A stretch of 13,570 nt of DNA, taken from Methanobrevibacter sp. (GTDB lineage: Archaea; Methanobacteriota; Methanobacteria; Methanobacteriales; Methanobacteriaceae). The stretch lies in NCBI GenBank assembly GCA_016291275.1, contig JAEEWY010000018.1, forward strand, positions 1 to 13,570. Reading direction: 5' to 3'. A model generated the notes under the pieces. That model ran no database searches. It had not been told where the DNA came from and saw nothing but the letters and a program-made list of their open reading frames with translations. A program made the translations under genes and the position numbers. Positions 5,653 to 12,746 of this stretch are shown piece after piece (the stretch's first letter is position 1; each line of letters opens with the position of its first letter).

Positions 5653-5685
5653 TATTACTAAAGATATCTTCATATTACTAAAGAT
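5653..5685. repeat. 13-base direct repeat and palindrome before the MATE gene
   Basis: TATTACTAAAGAT occurs at 5653-5665 and again at 5673-5685, exactly 20 bases apart (about two helical turns). The first copy runs into the perfect 10-base palindrome AAGATATCTT (5661-5670). The block fills the short gap between the MarR and MATE genes. It may be a second regulatory site or simply a local duplication. Confidence 0.55.
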
Positions 5686-5696
5686 TAGGGATTAAA

Positions 5697-7061
5697 ATGG
5701 CAAATAAAAATGTGGAATTAATGAGAGGAAATCCGGAAAAGGCTGTAAAGACCCTTGCTATTCCAATTATGATATCAATGCTTTTGACAGCATCATACAA
5801 TATCATTGACGGTATTTGGGTAGCAGGTCTTGGACAGGCTGCAATAGCGGGAATCGGTTTTGTTACACCTATCTTCATGATATTGAATGGGGTAAGTGTA
5901 GGTCTTGGAAGTGGTGCTACAAGCAGCATTAGTCGTTTTGTAGGGGCTAAAAACCATGAAGGTGCTAATAAGTCTGCAGCACATGCTCTTTTAATATTCT
6001 TAGTTGCTTCAATCATTCTTACTGTAGTCCTATTATCTGTTCAGGAACCTTTGCTTCGAGCTTATGGAGCAAGCGGACAAAACCTTGCTGAAGGAATTAA
6101 ATATGGAACTCCACTATTTTTAGGTCTTATTGCCTTTATGTTCGGTAACGGAGGAAGCGGTATTCTTCGTGGTGAAGGTGATATGAAAAGGGCAATGTAT
6201 GCAATGATTGTCTCTGTAACCCTTAATGCCATTCTTGATCCTCTTTTCATTTATGTATTAGGATTAGGTTCTGCAGGAGCATCCCTTGCAACAATTGTCA
6301 GTGCTCTTGGATCAGCATCAGTAATCCTGTACTGGATACTCATCAAAAAGGACACATATGTGAATGTCAACTTAAAAGAGTTTAAATTCGACTCCAAAAT
6401 AGCTAAAGACATCTTAAAAGTAGGTATTCCTGCATCTATGGACATGTTCATGATGTCCCTTGCAGTAAGCTTATACTTAGTGTTCATTTCAACAATTGGA
6501 GGAGAATACGGTATTGCATCATTCACCTCAGGCCAAAGATTATACCTATTTGCAATAATGCCCCTTACAGCTATTGGTAGTGCAGTAGCTGCAGTTTCAG
6601 GAAGCGCATATGGTGCTAAAAATGGCGATTACCTATCAAGAGCCCACTTATATGGAGTTAAATTTGGAATAGCATTTGGAACTGCTGTAACAATAATATT
6701 GATTGCATTTGCACCACAGCTTGCAACATTGTTTGCATACACAAAAGAAACAGCCGCTTTGGTTCCAGAGATTACAAGATTCTTAAGAATAGCTAGCCTT
6801 TGCCTTCCACTAACTGGAGCGGGAATGACTTCAAGTTTCCTCTATCAAGGAATGGGTAAGGGAACCATAAGCTTGATGTGGACCATTATCAGAGAGGTTA
6901 TCTTTACTGTTACCGCAACATACACCCTCGGAATAGTATTAGGATGGGGACTTGTTGGTATTTGGACAGGTCTTGCAGTGGGAAGAATAACTGCAAGTAT
7001 CTTGAACTTCGCATTTGCAAGATTCACAATCAAGAAAGTGAGAGAGAAATTCGGCACTTAA
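5697..7061 (+). CDS. MATE-family multidrug efflux transporter
   Basis: This 454-residue membrane protein has about 12 helices in two related halves, as in the NorM/DinF-type MATE family, which export cationic drugs or metabolites in exchange for sodium or protons. The N-terminal half opens with the typical G-x-P-x-K-x3-x-L-x-IP entry, then YNIIDGIWVAGLG (34-46, with D38) and a glycine-rich third helix (GVSVGLGSGATSSISR). The second half repeats the theme at about 245-310, with a conserved amphipathic GQRLYLFAIMP stretch and the AYGAKN turn. GGGATT before the ATG at 5697 serves as ribosome binding site. It lies 58 bases after the MarR gene and 53 before the MFS gene, so all three are probably controlled together. 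The exported substrate cannot be read from sequence. Confidence 0.94.
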   Translation: MANKNVELMRGNPEKAVKTLAIPIMISMLLTASYNIIDGIWVAGLGQAAIAGIGFVTPIFMILNGVSVGLGSGATSSISRFVGAKNHEGANKSAAHALLIFLVASIILTVVLLSVQEPLLRAYGASGQNLAEGIKYGTPLFLGLIAFMFGNGGSGILRGEGDMKRAMYAMIVSVTLNAILDPLFIYVLGLGSAGASLATIVSALGSASVILYWILIKKDTYVNVNLKEFKFDSKIAKDILKVGIPASMDMFMMSLAVSLYLVFISTIGGEYGIASFTSGQRLYLFAIMPLTAIGSAVAAVSGSAYGAKNGDYLSRAHLYGVKFGIAFGTAVTIILIAFAPQLATLFAYTKETAALVPEITRFLRIASLCLPLTGAGMTSSFLYQGMGKGTISLMWTIIREVIFTVTATYTLGIVLGWGLVGIWTGLAVGRITASILNFAFARFTIKKVREKFGT

Positions 7062-7114
7062 TTATCAATTATTACACTACTAAATAACAATATAATCTAA
7101 AGGAAAAAAATACT

Positions 7115-8500
7115 ATGCAAAAAACACTAGATACAAAAACACGGAATTTGATACTCATATTATTTTTAATAGGAGTGTTTATGGGATCATTGGATACTGG
7201 AATCATAGGTCCAGTGCTTCCATCAATCGAACAAAGCTTCCACTTGACAAGTAGGGAATCAAGTTGGATATTTACACTTTTTGTAATATTTTTCATGATT
7301 GGCTCTCCAGTCATGGCTAAATTTTCAGACTTTTACGGTAGAAAAAAGGTCTTTATCTTAGATGTGATTCTTTTTGGAATAGGATCATGCCTGATAGCAT
7401 CTGCATTCAGCATAGAAGCAATATTTTTAGGAAGAATAGTGCAAGGTTTCGGTTGTGGAGGAATATTCCCTGTAGCGGGAGCATTTGTCGGAGATGCATT
7501 CCCCCTTGAAGAGAGAGGAAAGGCATTGGGAATCCTTGGAAGCGTATTCGGTATTTCTGCAATTGGAGGTCCATTGGTTGGAGCGGCTTTAATTCCATAT
7601 GGCTGGAATTGGTGCTTTACAATAAACATTCCAATAGCCATATTCCTAATAGCGTTTGCATGGTACATCCTTCCAGAAATGGAAGATGAAAGAAAATTGA
7701 AGATAGATTATTTGGGAATCGTAATGCTAAGCCTGCTTGCGATATTTTTAGCTTACGGCCTAAACCAAATCGATTCAAGCAATTTCCTAAACAGCCTATT
7801 GTCTATAAATGTTCTTCCGTTCTTATTGCTGTTCATAATCATGATTCCAATATTCTTAAAAGTGGAAAAAAGAGCAGAAGAATCAATTGTGCCAATACAC
7901 ATGCTTAAAAACAGGGAAATCAGCATTGCATGTGTTGAAACATTATGCTATGGGATAATCTACTCTTCAGCAATATTCATTCCATCACTTGTAATACTTT
8001 CAATGGGATTGAATGAACAATACGCAAGCTTGATGCTGATTCCAATTTTGGGAGCGAATGCAGTTGCAGCACCAATACTAGGTAAGATTCTGGATTCTGC
8101 AGGTTCACGTAAGATCATGGCAGTTGGAACAATGATGCTTGCAATAGGATTATTTGCAATTGCAGTTTACCCAAGCAATCTGATATTTTTCATAATAGCT
8201 GGATGCATGATTGGTGTAGGTCTTGTAACAATCATTGGAGCTCCTTTAAGGTATATTGTCTTAACTGAAGCAAAACCATATGAAAGAGGAGCGGGCCAAG
8301 CTATTGTAAACATGCTCTCAAGTGCAGGCCAATTGATAGGTGGAGCCCTCATTGGTGGAATAATTGCTTCATTTGCAGGAATCTTAGGTTATAAAATCAG
8401 TTTGCTTTTAGCAACAATAGTTGCTCTCATTGCTTTTGCATTCACCTTGAAATTAAAAAGTCGTGACGAGCAGATAGCTACCATGAAAGCAAATCAATGA
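7115..8500 (+). CDS. MFS multidrug exporter, 14-helix DHA2 (EmrB/QacA) type
   Basis: This 461-residue transporter of the major facilitator superfamily most resembles proton-driven drug exporters with 14 helices. Motif D1 in helix 1 reads LDTGIIGPVLPSI (D27). Motif A in the loop after helix 2 is AKFSDFYGRKK (68-78). Motif B gives GRIVQGFG with R107. The antiporter motif C in helix 5 is GSVFGISAIGGPLVG (142-156). The hydrophobic pattern fits about 14 segments. The ribosome site is AAAGGA (7099-7104), 10 bases before the ATG at 7115. It is the last gene of the MarR-MATE-MFS cluster and is convergent with the next gene. A drug or metabolite exporter role is supported by motif C; the exact substrate is unknown. 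Confidence 0.93.
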   Translation: MQKTLDTKTRNLILILFLIGVFMGSLDTGIIGPVLPSIEQSFHLTSRESSWIFTLFVIFFMIGSPVMAKFSDFYGRKKVFILDVILFGIGSCLIASAFSIEAIFLGRIVQGFGCGGIFPVAGAFVGDAFPLEERGKALGILGSVFGISAIGGPLVGAALIPYGWNWCFTINIPIAIFLIAFAWYILPEMEDERKLKIDYLGIVMLSLLAIFLAYGLNQIDSSNFLNSLLSINVLPFLLLFIIMIPIFLKVEKRAEESIVPIHMLKNREISIACVETLCYGIIYSSAIFIPSLVILSMGLNEQYASLMLIPILGANAVAAPILGKILDSAGSRKIMAVGTMMLAIGLFAIAVYPSNLIFFIIAGCMIGVGLVTIIGAPLRYIVLTEAKPYERGAGQAIVNMLSSAGQLIGGALIGGIIASFAGILGYKISLLLATIVALIAFAFTLKLKSRDEQIATMKANQ

Positions 8501-8514
8501 GAAAAAATGTAAAA

Positions 8515-8531
8515 TTAGTTTTTAAATTTTT
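8515..8531 (+). terminator. T-rich 3' end of the MFS gene
   Basis: TTAGTTTTTAAATTTTT begins 15 bases after the MFS stop codon and holds two runs of five T. This would end the efflux transcript before it meets the convergent flavoprotein gene. Confidence 0.45.
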
Positions 8532-8545
8532 AGAAAATAAAAGGG

Positions 8546-8567
8546 TTAAATAGTGAATTCTATTTAA
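8546..8567 (-). terminator. 8-pair hairpin between convergent genes
   Basis: TTAAATAG (8546-8553) and CTATTTAA (8560-8567) pair perfectly around a 6-base loop. The stem overlaps the stop codon of the minus-strand flavoprotein gene (8564-8566). On that strand it is followed by CCCTTTTATTTTC. It probably marks the 3' end of the flavoprotein mRNA, and being symmetric could act on both strands. Confidence 0.45.
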
Positions 8568-9097
8568 AACCTTTTTCCAATTTCATAAGCTTCCTTCAAT
8601 TTATTTGGCTGGGCTCTTACATCACCTAAACTTCCAACATCCAAGACATCCATCACTTCATAACCCATATTCATCATGAAAGGCTGTATCTTTGAAAGCT
8701 CAATGTAAGAGTCATAATATCCCTCAGGGCCTAAATGAGTGAAAATAAGCACAACTTTGCCGGATAATGGAATCAAAGGATTATGTGTTATTCCATAAAA
8801 CCTATCTATAAGCACCTTTAAGGCACCGGTCATTTGGCCAAAGTAAATTGGGCTTGAAATGATAAGCCCATCAGCATTGGCTATTTCATGAGTCACTGTC
8901 AAACCATCATCATCAAATACACAGTCCTTGCCTTGCATGCAAACTCCACAAGCTCTGCAAGGATGAACCTCCAGATCACTTATGTAATACTTCTTAACAT
9001 TATGCCCCTTCTCTTCAGTACCTTTAATCATTTCATCCAAAAGCATATCTGTATTCCCATGCTTTCTTGGAGAACCCATAATAGCTACGATATCCAT
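8564..9097 (-). CDS. Iron-sulfur-flavoprotein-like NAD(P)H-dependent oxidoreductase
   Basis: This 177-residue flavodoxin-fold protein begins with the FMN loop MGSPRKHGNT (residues 7-16) and carries SSPIYFGQMTGALK near 80, which is typical of NADPH-dependent FMN reductases. C47-x2-C50-x2-C53-x5-C59 fits the compact cluster motif CX2CX2CX4-7C of archaeal iron-sulfur flavoproteins. Those proteins carry FMN plus a 4Fe-4S cluster and pass electrons from ferredoxin, often linked to oxygen or peroxide removal in methanogens. It is near the usual size (about 190) and lacks the C-terminal extension of the other such protein at 2369-3103. GAGGTGAT just before the start (9101-9108) is an excellent ribosome site and fixes the ATG at 9097. 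It is separated from trpA by 153 bases and likely has its own promoter. Confidence 0.86.
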   Translation of the reverse strand: MDIVAIMGSPRKHGNTDMLLDEMIKGTEEKGHNVKKYYISDLEVHPCRACGVCMQGKDCVFDDDGLTVTHEIANADGLIISSPIYFGQMTGALKVLIDRFYGITHNPLIPLSGKVVLIFTHLGPEGYYDSYIELSKIQPFMMNMGYEVMDVLDVGSLGDVRAQPNKLKEAYEIGKRF

Positions 9098-9110
9098 TTA
9101 ATCACCTCAT

Positions 9111-9160
9111 AAAAAATAAAATAAAATAAATACTAAATAAATAAGAATAAATAAAAATTA
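9111..9160. repeat. Low-complexity A/T tract upstream of the flavoprotein gene
   Basis: This stretch is made of AAAATAAA- and AAATAAAT-like units with almost no G or C. The promoter of the minus-strand flavoprotein gene probably lies in or near it, but no single TATA box stands out. The rest of the gap up to 9250 is equally AT-rich and shows no gene. Confidence 0.6.
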
Positions 9161-9204
9161 AGAAAAAATACTAAAATTAAGATAGAAAATACCTAGAAAA
9201 CAAT

Positions 9205-9269
9205 GCCCAAATAGAAAAAAATTTACTATTAAAAATATTAAAGAAAGATGTTAGGAAATAGCATCTTTC
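9205..9269 (-). terminator. Hairpin plus U-rich terminator of the trp operon
   Basis: On the minus strand GAAAGATG (complement of 9262-9269) pairs perfectly with CATCTTTC (complement of 9243-9250), an 8-pair stem with an 11-base loop that contains the trpA stop codon (9251-9253). It is followed by a U-rich tail, including a run of seven U at about 9220-9226. The layout resembles a bacterial intrinsic terminator, although the T-tracts alone may suffice in an archaeon. Confidence 0.6.
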
Positions 9270-10036
9270 ATAGATTTGACATAATTTACAAGTGGCTCTT
9301 TTGCATTTTCTCCATGCTCTGCAATAATGTTAACAATTGCACTTCCTACAATAACACCATCAGCCACTTTTGCAATATTTTCTGCCTGTTCCGGAGTATT
9401 GATACCAAAACCAACTGCTGCTGGAACGTCAGTGACCTCCTTAATATCCTCTAAAATGGATTTTAAGTCTGTTCTAATCTCACTTCTCATTCCTGTGACC
9501 CCTAATGATGAAACAACGTAAATAAATCCGCTTGCTTCCCTTGCAATCATCTGAATACGTTCCTTTGAGGTAGGTGCAATCAAGCTGATAATGTCAATTC
9601 CATACTTTTGAGTCACTTCAAGAATCTCATCCTTCTCATCATATGGAAGGTCTGGTGAAATGATACCACAGACATTAAGCTCTTGGCATCTCTTGAAGAA
9701 CTTGTCATATCCATAATAGAACACTGGATTGATATAGGTCAAGAACACCAATGGAACATCTGACTTTTCACGGATTTGCCTGATTGCTTCAAAAACATCA
9801 TCAGTGTTTGTATTGTTTGAAAGCGCTCTGATGTTTGCTTCCTGAATGACAGGCCCTTCAGCTACAGGATCTGAAAAAGGAATTCCTATCTCAACCAAGT
9901 CGCATCCTGCCTCTTCCATAGCCAAAACATATTCTACAGTCTTTTCAATTGTAGGGTCTCCTGCAGTCAAGAATCCAATGAAAGCCTTTCCATCCTTGAA
10001 TGCATCAGCAATCTTTATATCTTTCTTATCATTCAT
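9251..10036 (-). CDS. trpA: Tryptophan synthase alpha chain
   Basis: TrpA splits indole-3-glycerol phosphate into indole and glyceraldehyde 3-phosphate and hands the indole to TrpB through a tunnel in the alpha2-beta2 complex. The 261-residue TIM barrel shows FLTAGDP (22-28), the catalytic glutamate E49 in LVEIGIPFSDP, Y173, the regulatory loop GVTGMR with T181, and the phosphate-binding GFGI (209-212) and VGSAIV (230-235). The second catalytic residue, Asp60 in the Salmonella enzyme, is a glutamate here (SDPVAEGP, E60), a variant also found in Firmicutes-type enzymes. Length is normal. It lies 17 bases after trpB, with ribosome site GGAGTG and ATG at 10036, and is the last gene of the operon; a hairpin terminator overlaps its stop. 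Confidence 0.97.
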   Translation of the reverse strand: MNDKKDIKIADAFKDGKAFIGFLTAGDPTIEKTVEYVLAMEEAGCDLVEIGIPFSDPVAEGPVIQEANIRALSNNTNTDDVFEAIRQIREKSDVPLVFLTYINPVFYYGYDKFFKRCQELNVCGIISPDLPYDEKDEILEVTQKYGIDIISLIAPTSKERIQMIAREASGFIYVVSSLGVTGMRSEIRTDLKSILEDIKEVTDVPAAVGFGINTPEQAENIAKVADGVIVGSAIVNIIAEHGENAKEPLVNYVKSMKDAIS

Positions 10037-10053
10037 TTAAAACACTCCTACAA

Positions 10054-11238
10054 TTATTCGTATAATTCAACTCCTTTATAGCGAGCAATAGCTGCCACAT
10101 CCTTATCTCCACGGCCAGATACATTTATTACAATAATATCATCCTTATCCATATCCCCTGCAATTCTCATGGCATGGGCTATTGCATGGGAAGATTCAAT
10201 AGCTGGAATGATTCCTTCCATTCTGGATAAGTATTCAAATGCCTCAACTGCCTCATCATCAGTTGCTGAAACATACTCTGCTCTTCCGATATCATGCAAA
10301 TATGCATGTTCGGGACCGATTCCAGGATAATCAAGTCCTGCAGATATAGAGTAAACCGGAGAAATCTGACCATAGTTTCCTTGACAGAAATATGATTTCA
10401 TTCCATGGAAAATTCCAAGCTCACCTTTAGCAATTGTTGCTGCATGGAATTCAGTATCAATTCCCTTTCCTGCAGCTTCCACTCCTACAAGTTTTACCTC
10501 TTCATCTTCCAAGAAATTGTAGAATGCCCCCATAGCATTGCTTCCACCACCAACACAAGCGATAACCATATCTGGCAATTTGCCTTCAAGCTCCATGATT
10601 TGCTCTTTTATCTCTTCACTGATTACCGCTTGGAAATCCCTTACGATTGTTGGAAATGGGTGTGGACCCATTGTTGAACCAATTACATAGTGAGTGTCAT
10701 CAACCCTTGAAATCCATTCTCTGAATGCATCATTCACTGCATCCTTAAGCACTTTTGAACCGGTTGTTACGGTATGCACTTTAGCTCCGAGAAGTTCCAT
10801 TCTAAATACATTCAATGCTTGACGCTTGGTGTCCTCTTCACCCATGAACACTTCACATTCCATACCTAATAAAGCTGCTGCAGTAGCAGTAGCCACTCCA
10901 TGCTGACCTGCACCGGTCTCTGCAATGACTCTGGTCTTTCCCATCTTTTTAGCCAAAAGGCATTGGCCAAGCACATTGTTTATTTTGTGAGCTCCAGTAT
11001 GGTTCAAGTCTTCACGCTTAAGGTAAATCTTTGCTCCACCGAGATCTTCGGTCATTCTCTTTGCATAATACAATAATGAAGGCCTTCCTGCATATTCCTT
11101 CAATAGAGTGTTCAATTCCTCTAAAAATTCAGGATCTTCCTTAAAATGATTATATTGCTCTTCCAAGTTCAGGAGTTCATTCATCAATGTTTCAGACATG
11201 TATTGTCCACCATGAACCCCAAATCGTCCTCTGCTCAT
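10054..11238 (-). CDS. trpB: Tryptophan synthase beta chain (TrpB1 type)
   Basis: TrpB joins indole with L-serine to make L-tryptophan, using pyridoxal phosphate. The 394-residue protein has the full set of landmarks: FGVHGGQYMSETLM (6-19), the PLP lysine K85 in HTGAHKINN, the catalytic E107 in ETGAGQHG, GPHPFP (191-196), and the phosphate-binding loop GGGSN (230-234). The short N-terminus and standard length mark it as the TrpB1 class that pairs with TrpA, not the longer TrpB2 class found as extra copies in many archaea. The ATG at 11238 follows GGAG at good distance. It sits between trpF (46-base gap) and trpA (17-base gap), consistent with a working alpha-beta pair made from one mRNA. Confidence 0.98.
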   Translation of the reverse strand: MSRGRFGVHGGQYMSETLMNELLNLEEQYNHFKEDPEFLEELNTLLKEYAGRPSLLYYAKRMTEDLGGAKIYLKREDLNHTGAHKINNVLGQCLLAKKMGKTRVIAETGAGQHGVATATAAALLGMECEVFMGEEDTKRQALNVFRMELLGAKVHTVTTGSKVLKDAVNDAFREWISRVDDTHYVIGSTMGPHPFPTIVRDFQAVISEEIKEQIMELEGKLPDMVIACVGGGSNAMGAFYNFLEDEEVKLVGVEAAGKGIDTEFHAATIAKGELGIFHGMKSYFCQGNYGQISPVYSISAGLDYPGIGPEHAYLHDIGRAEYVSATDDEAVEAFEYLSRMEGIIPAIESSHAIAHAMRIAGDMDKDDIIVINVSGRGDKDVAAIARYKGVELYE

Positions 11239-11284
11239 ATTTTATCTCCAATTTAAAAATTCAAATATTTATTAGTAATTATTA

Positions 11285-11926
11285 TTATCTATAATTTTCC
11301 ATAATTTCAATGATTTCCTTGATTTTCTTTTCATCCTTAAATCCATCCGTTTCAACAGAACTGCTTAAATCAACTGCAAATGGATTGAATTCCTCAATAG
11401 CTAAAGCCAAATTTTCACTGTTTAGCCCTCCAGCTAAAAAAATGGAATTCTTAAAGAATTCGCTCTCTTTATCTATAAGACTCCAGTCAAATGTTTTGCC
11501 AGACCCTTTTCCACTGTCTAAAATAAAATAGTCAGATGCTGAATCTCGCCACTTCAATAGCTCATCATTATAATCAGCACCATCTTTTATTTCAATTGCA
11601 TTTATTACAGGTATTTGTTTTCCAGTTTCTTCAATTGATTTATCTTTTAGATTCCTTATATACTTTTCATCTTCATCTCCATGAAGCTGAGCCATTTCGA
11701 TTATTCCATCCCTGAATAAGTCAACAATAAGCTTCATATGCTCATTTACAAAAACCCCTACAGGAACAATCTCATCACTCAAAAGCTCTGACAATTCCTT
11801 AGCCTGCTCAAATGATACTTTACGTGGACTTTCAGCAAAAACAAATCCTATGTAATCTGGCTTATGTCTATTTGCCATTTCTATATCTTCAGACCTTCTC
11901 ATTCCACAAATCTTAAGCTTAACCAT
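11285..11926 (-). CDS. trpF: Phosphoribosylanthranilate isomerase
   Basis: TrpF converts N-(5-phosphoribosyl)-anthranilate to the carboxyphenylamino-deoxyribulose phosphate by an Amadori rearrangement, the step between TrpD and TrpC. The 213-residue TIM barrel carries the catalytic base C7 in KICGMRR and the catalytic acid D137 in FILDSGKGSGKTFDW. Phosphate-binding signatures AGGLN (165-169) and VDLSSSVE (185-192) close the barrel, and QLHG (80-83) is also typical. Residues 95-120 are somewhat longer and more variable than in compact homologues. The ATG at 11926 lies 15 bases after the trpC stop and is preceded by GGAG. It is a separate gene rather than fused to trpC as in enteric bacteria. 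Confidence 0.96.
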   Translation of the reverse strand: MVKLKICGMRRSEDIEMANRHKPDYIGFVFAESPRKVSFEQAKELSELLSDEIVPVGVFVNEHMKLIVDLFRDGIIEMAQLHGDEDEKYIRNLKDKSIEETGKQIPVINAIEIKDGADYNDELLKWRDSASDYFILDSGKGSGKTFDWSLIDKESEFFKNSIFLAGGLNSENLALAIEEFNPFAVDLSSSVETDGFKDEKKIKEIIEIMENYR

Positions 11927-11941
11927 TCTTTAACTCCAAAA

Positions 11942-12718
11942 TTAAGCGTTCTTCAACTCCTCAATCATAGCCTTTTTATCATCACTTCTCATTAAAGTTT
12001 CACCAATCAAGACTGCATCAACATTGTTTTCCTTCAATCTCCTTACATCTTCAGCAGTTTTAATTCCGCTTTCAGAAATGAACAATATATCATCACTAAC
12101 TAATCTACGTAAATTAACGCTATTATTGATATCAACAGTGAAATCAGCTAAATTTCTATTGTTTACTCCAATTATCTCTGCGCCAGCATCGATTGCAGTT
12201 CTGATTTCTTTTTCATCATGAGTTTCAACAATAGCAGAAAGACCTAAATCATGAGCCAAATCCAAATATTTCTTCAATTGAACATCCTCAAGTATTGAAA
12301 CAATCAAAAGAATAGCTGAAGCCCCTAATGATTTAGCTTCCCATATCATATATTCATCTATTGTAAAGTCTTTTCTTAAAATTGGAATAGCTACATTTTC
12401 AGCAATTTCCCTAAGGTAATCGTTAGATCCTTTGAAAAAATATGGTTCTGTCAAAACTGATATTGCAGATGCTCCTGCTTGCTCATAATCCTTTGCGATT
12501 TTAATGTAATCAAAATCTTCAGCTATTAATCCTTTTGAAGGAGAAGCTTTCTTGACTTCCGCAATGATGGCAATTTCAGGGTCTTTCAAAGCTTCCTTAA
12601 AAGGGAAGTCATCATTGATATCCAGTTTTGATACTTCCTCTTTGAGTTGGCTTAAAGGCTTATTCCTTTTTGATTCAACCAATCTCTCTTCAGTCTTTGC
12701 AACAATTTTTTCCAGCAT
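11942..12718 (-). CDS. trpC: Indole-3-glycerol phosphate synthase
   Basis: TrpC closes the indole ring, turning the TrpF product into indole-3-glycerol phosphate with loss of CO2. The 258-residue barrel shows IIAEVKKASPSKG with E54 and K56, the catalytic K116 in ILRKDF, E165 in IVETH, GVNNRNL with N186/N187, and E216-S217 in FISESGI. The frame is open up to a TTG at 12778, which would add 20 residues and overlap trpD by 32 bases. I prefer the ATG at 12718: GATGATT lies right before it, the protein then starts at the typical LEKIV helix and has the usual length, and it leaves a normal 28-base gap after trpD. Codon use is like that of its neighbours. Confidence 0.95.
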   Translation of the reverse strand: MLEKIVAKTEERLVESKRNKPLSQLKEEVSKLDINDDFPFKEALKDPEIAIIAEVKKASPSKGLIAEDFDYIKIAKDYEQAGASAISVLTEPYFFKGSNDYLREIAENVAIPILRKDFTIDEYMIWEAKSLGASAILLIVSILEDVQLKKYLDLAHDLGLSAIVETHDEKEIRTAIDAGAEIIGVNNRNLADFTVDINNSVNLRRLVSDDILFISESGIKTAEDVRRLKENNVDAVLIGETLMRSDDKKAMIEELKNA

Positions 12719-12746
12719 ATAATCATCTATTAGTAAGCTAAGGTAT

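Noticed and set aside
7333..7668. Minus-strand open frame of 111 codons inside the MFS gene
   Set aside because: The mirrored frame of a hydrophobic transporter gene is often open. Its proline-rich product fits no family and the plus-strand motifs are unambiguous.
9111..9160. A/T-rich repeats considered as a CRISPR leader or replication origin
   Set aside because: There are no repeat-spacer units, no origin-recognition-box-like inverted repeats and no cas or orc1/cdc6 gene nearby; it is simple low-complexity sequence.
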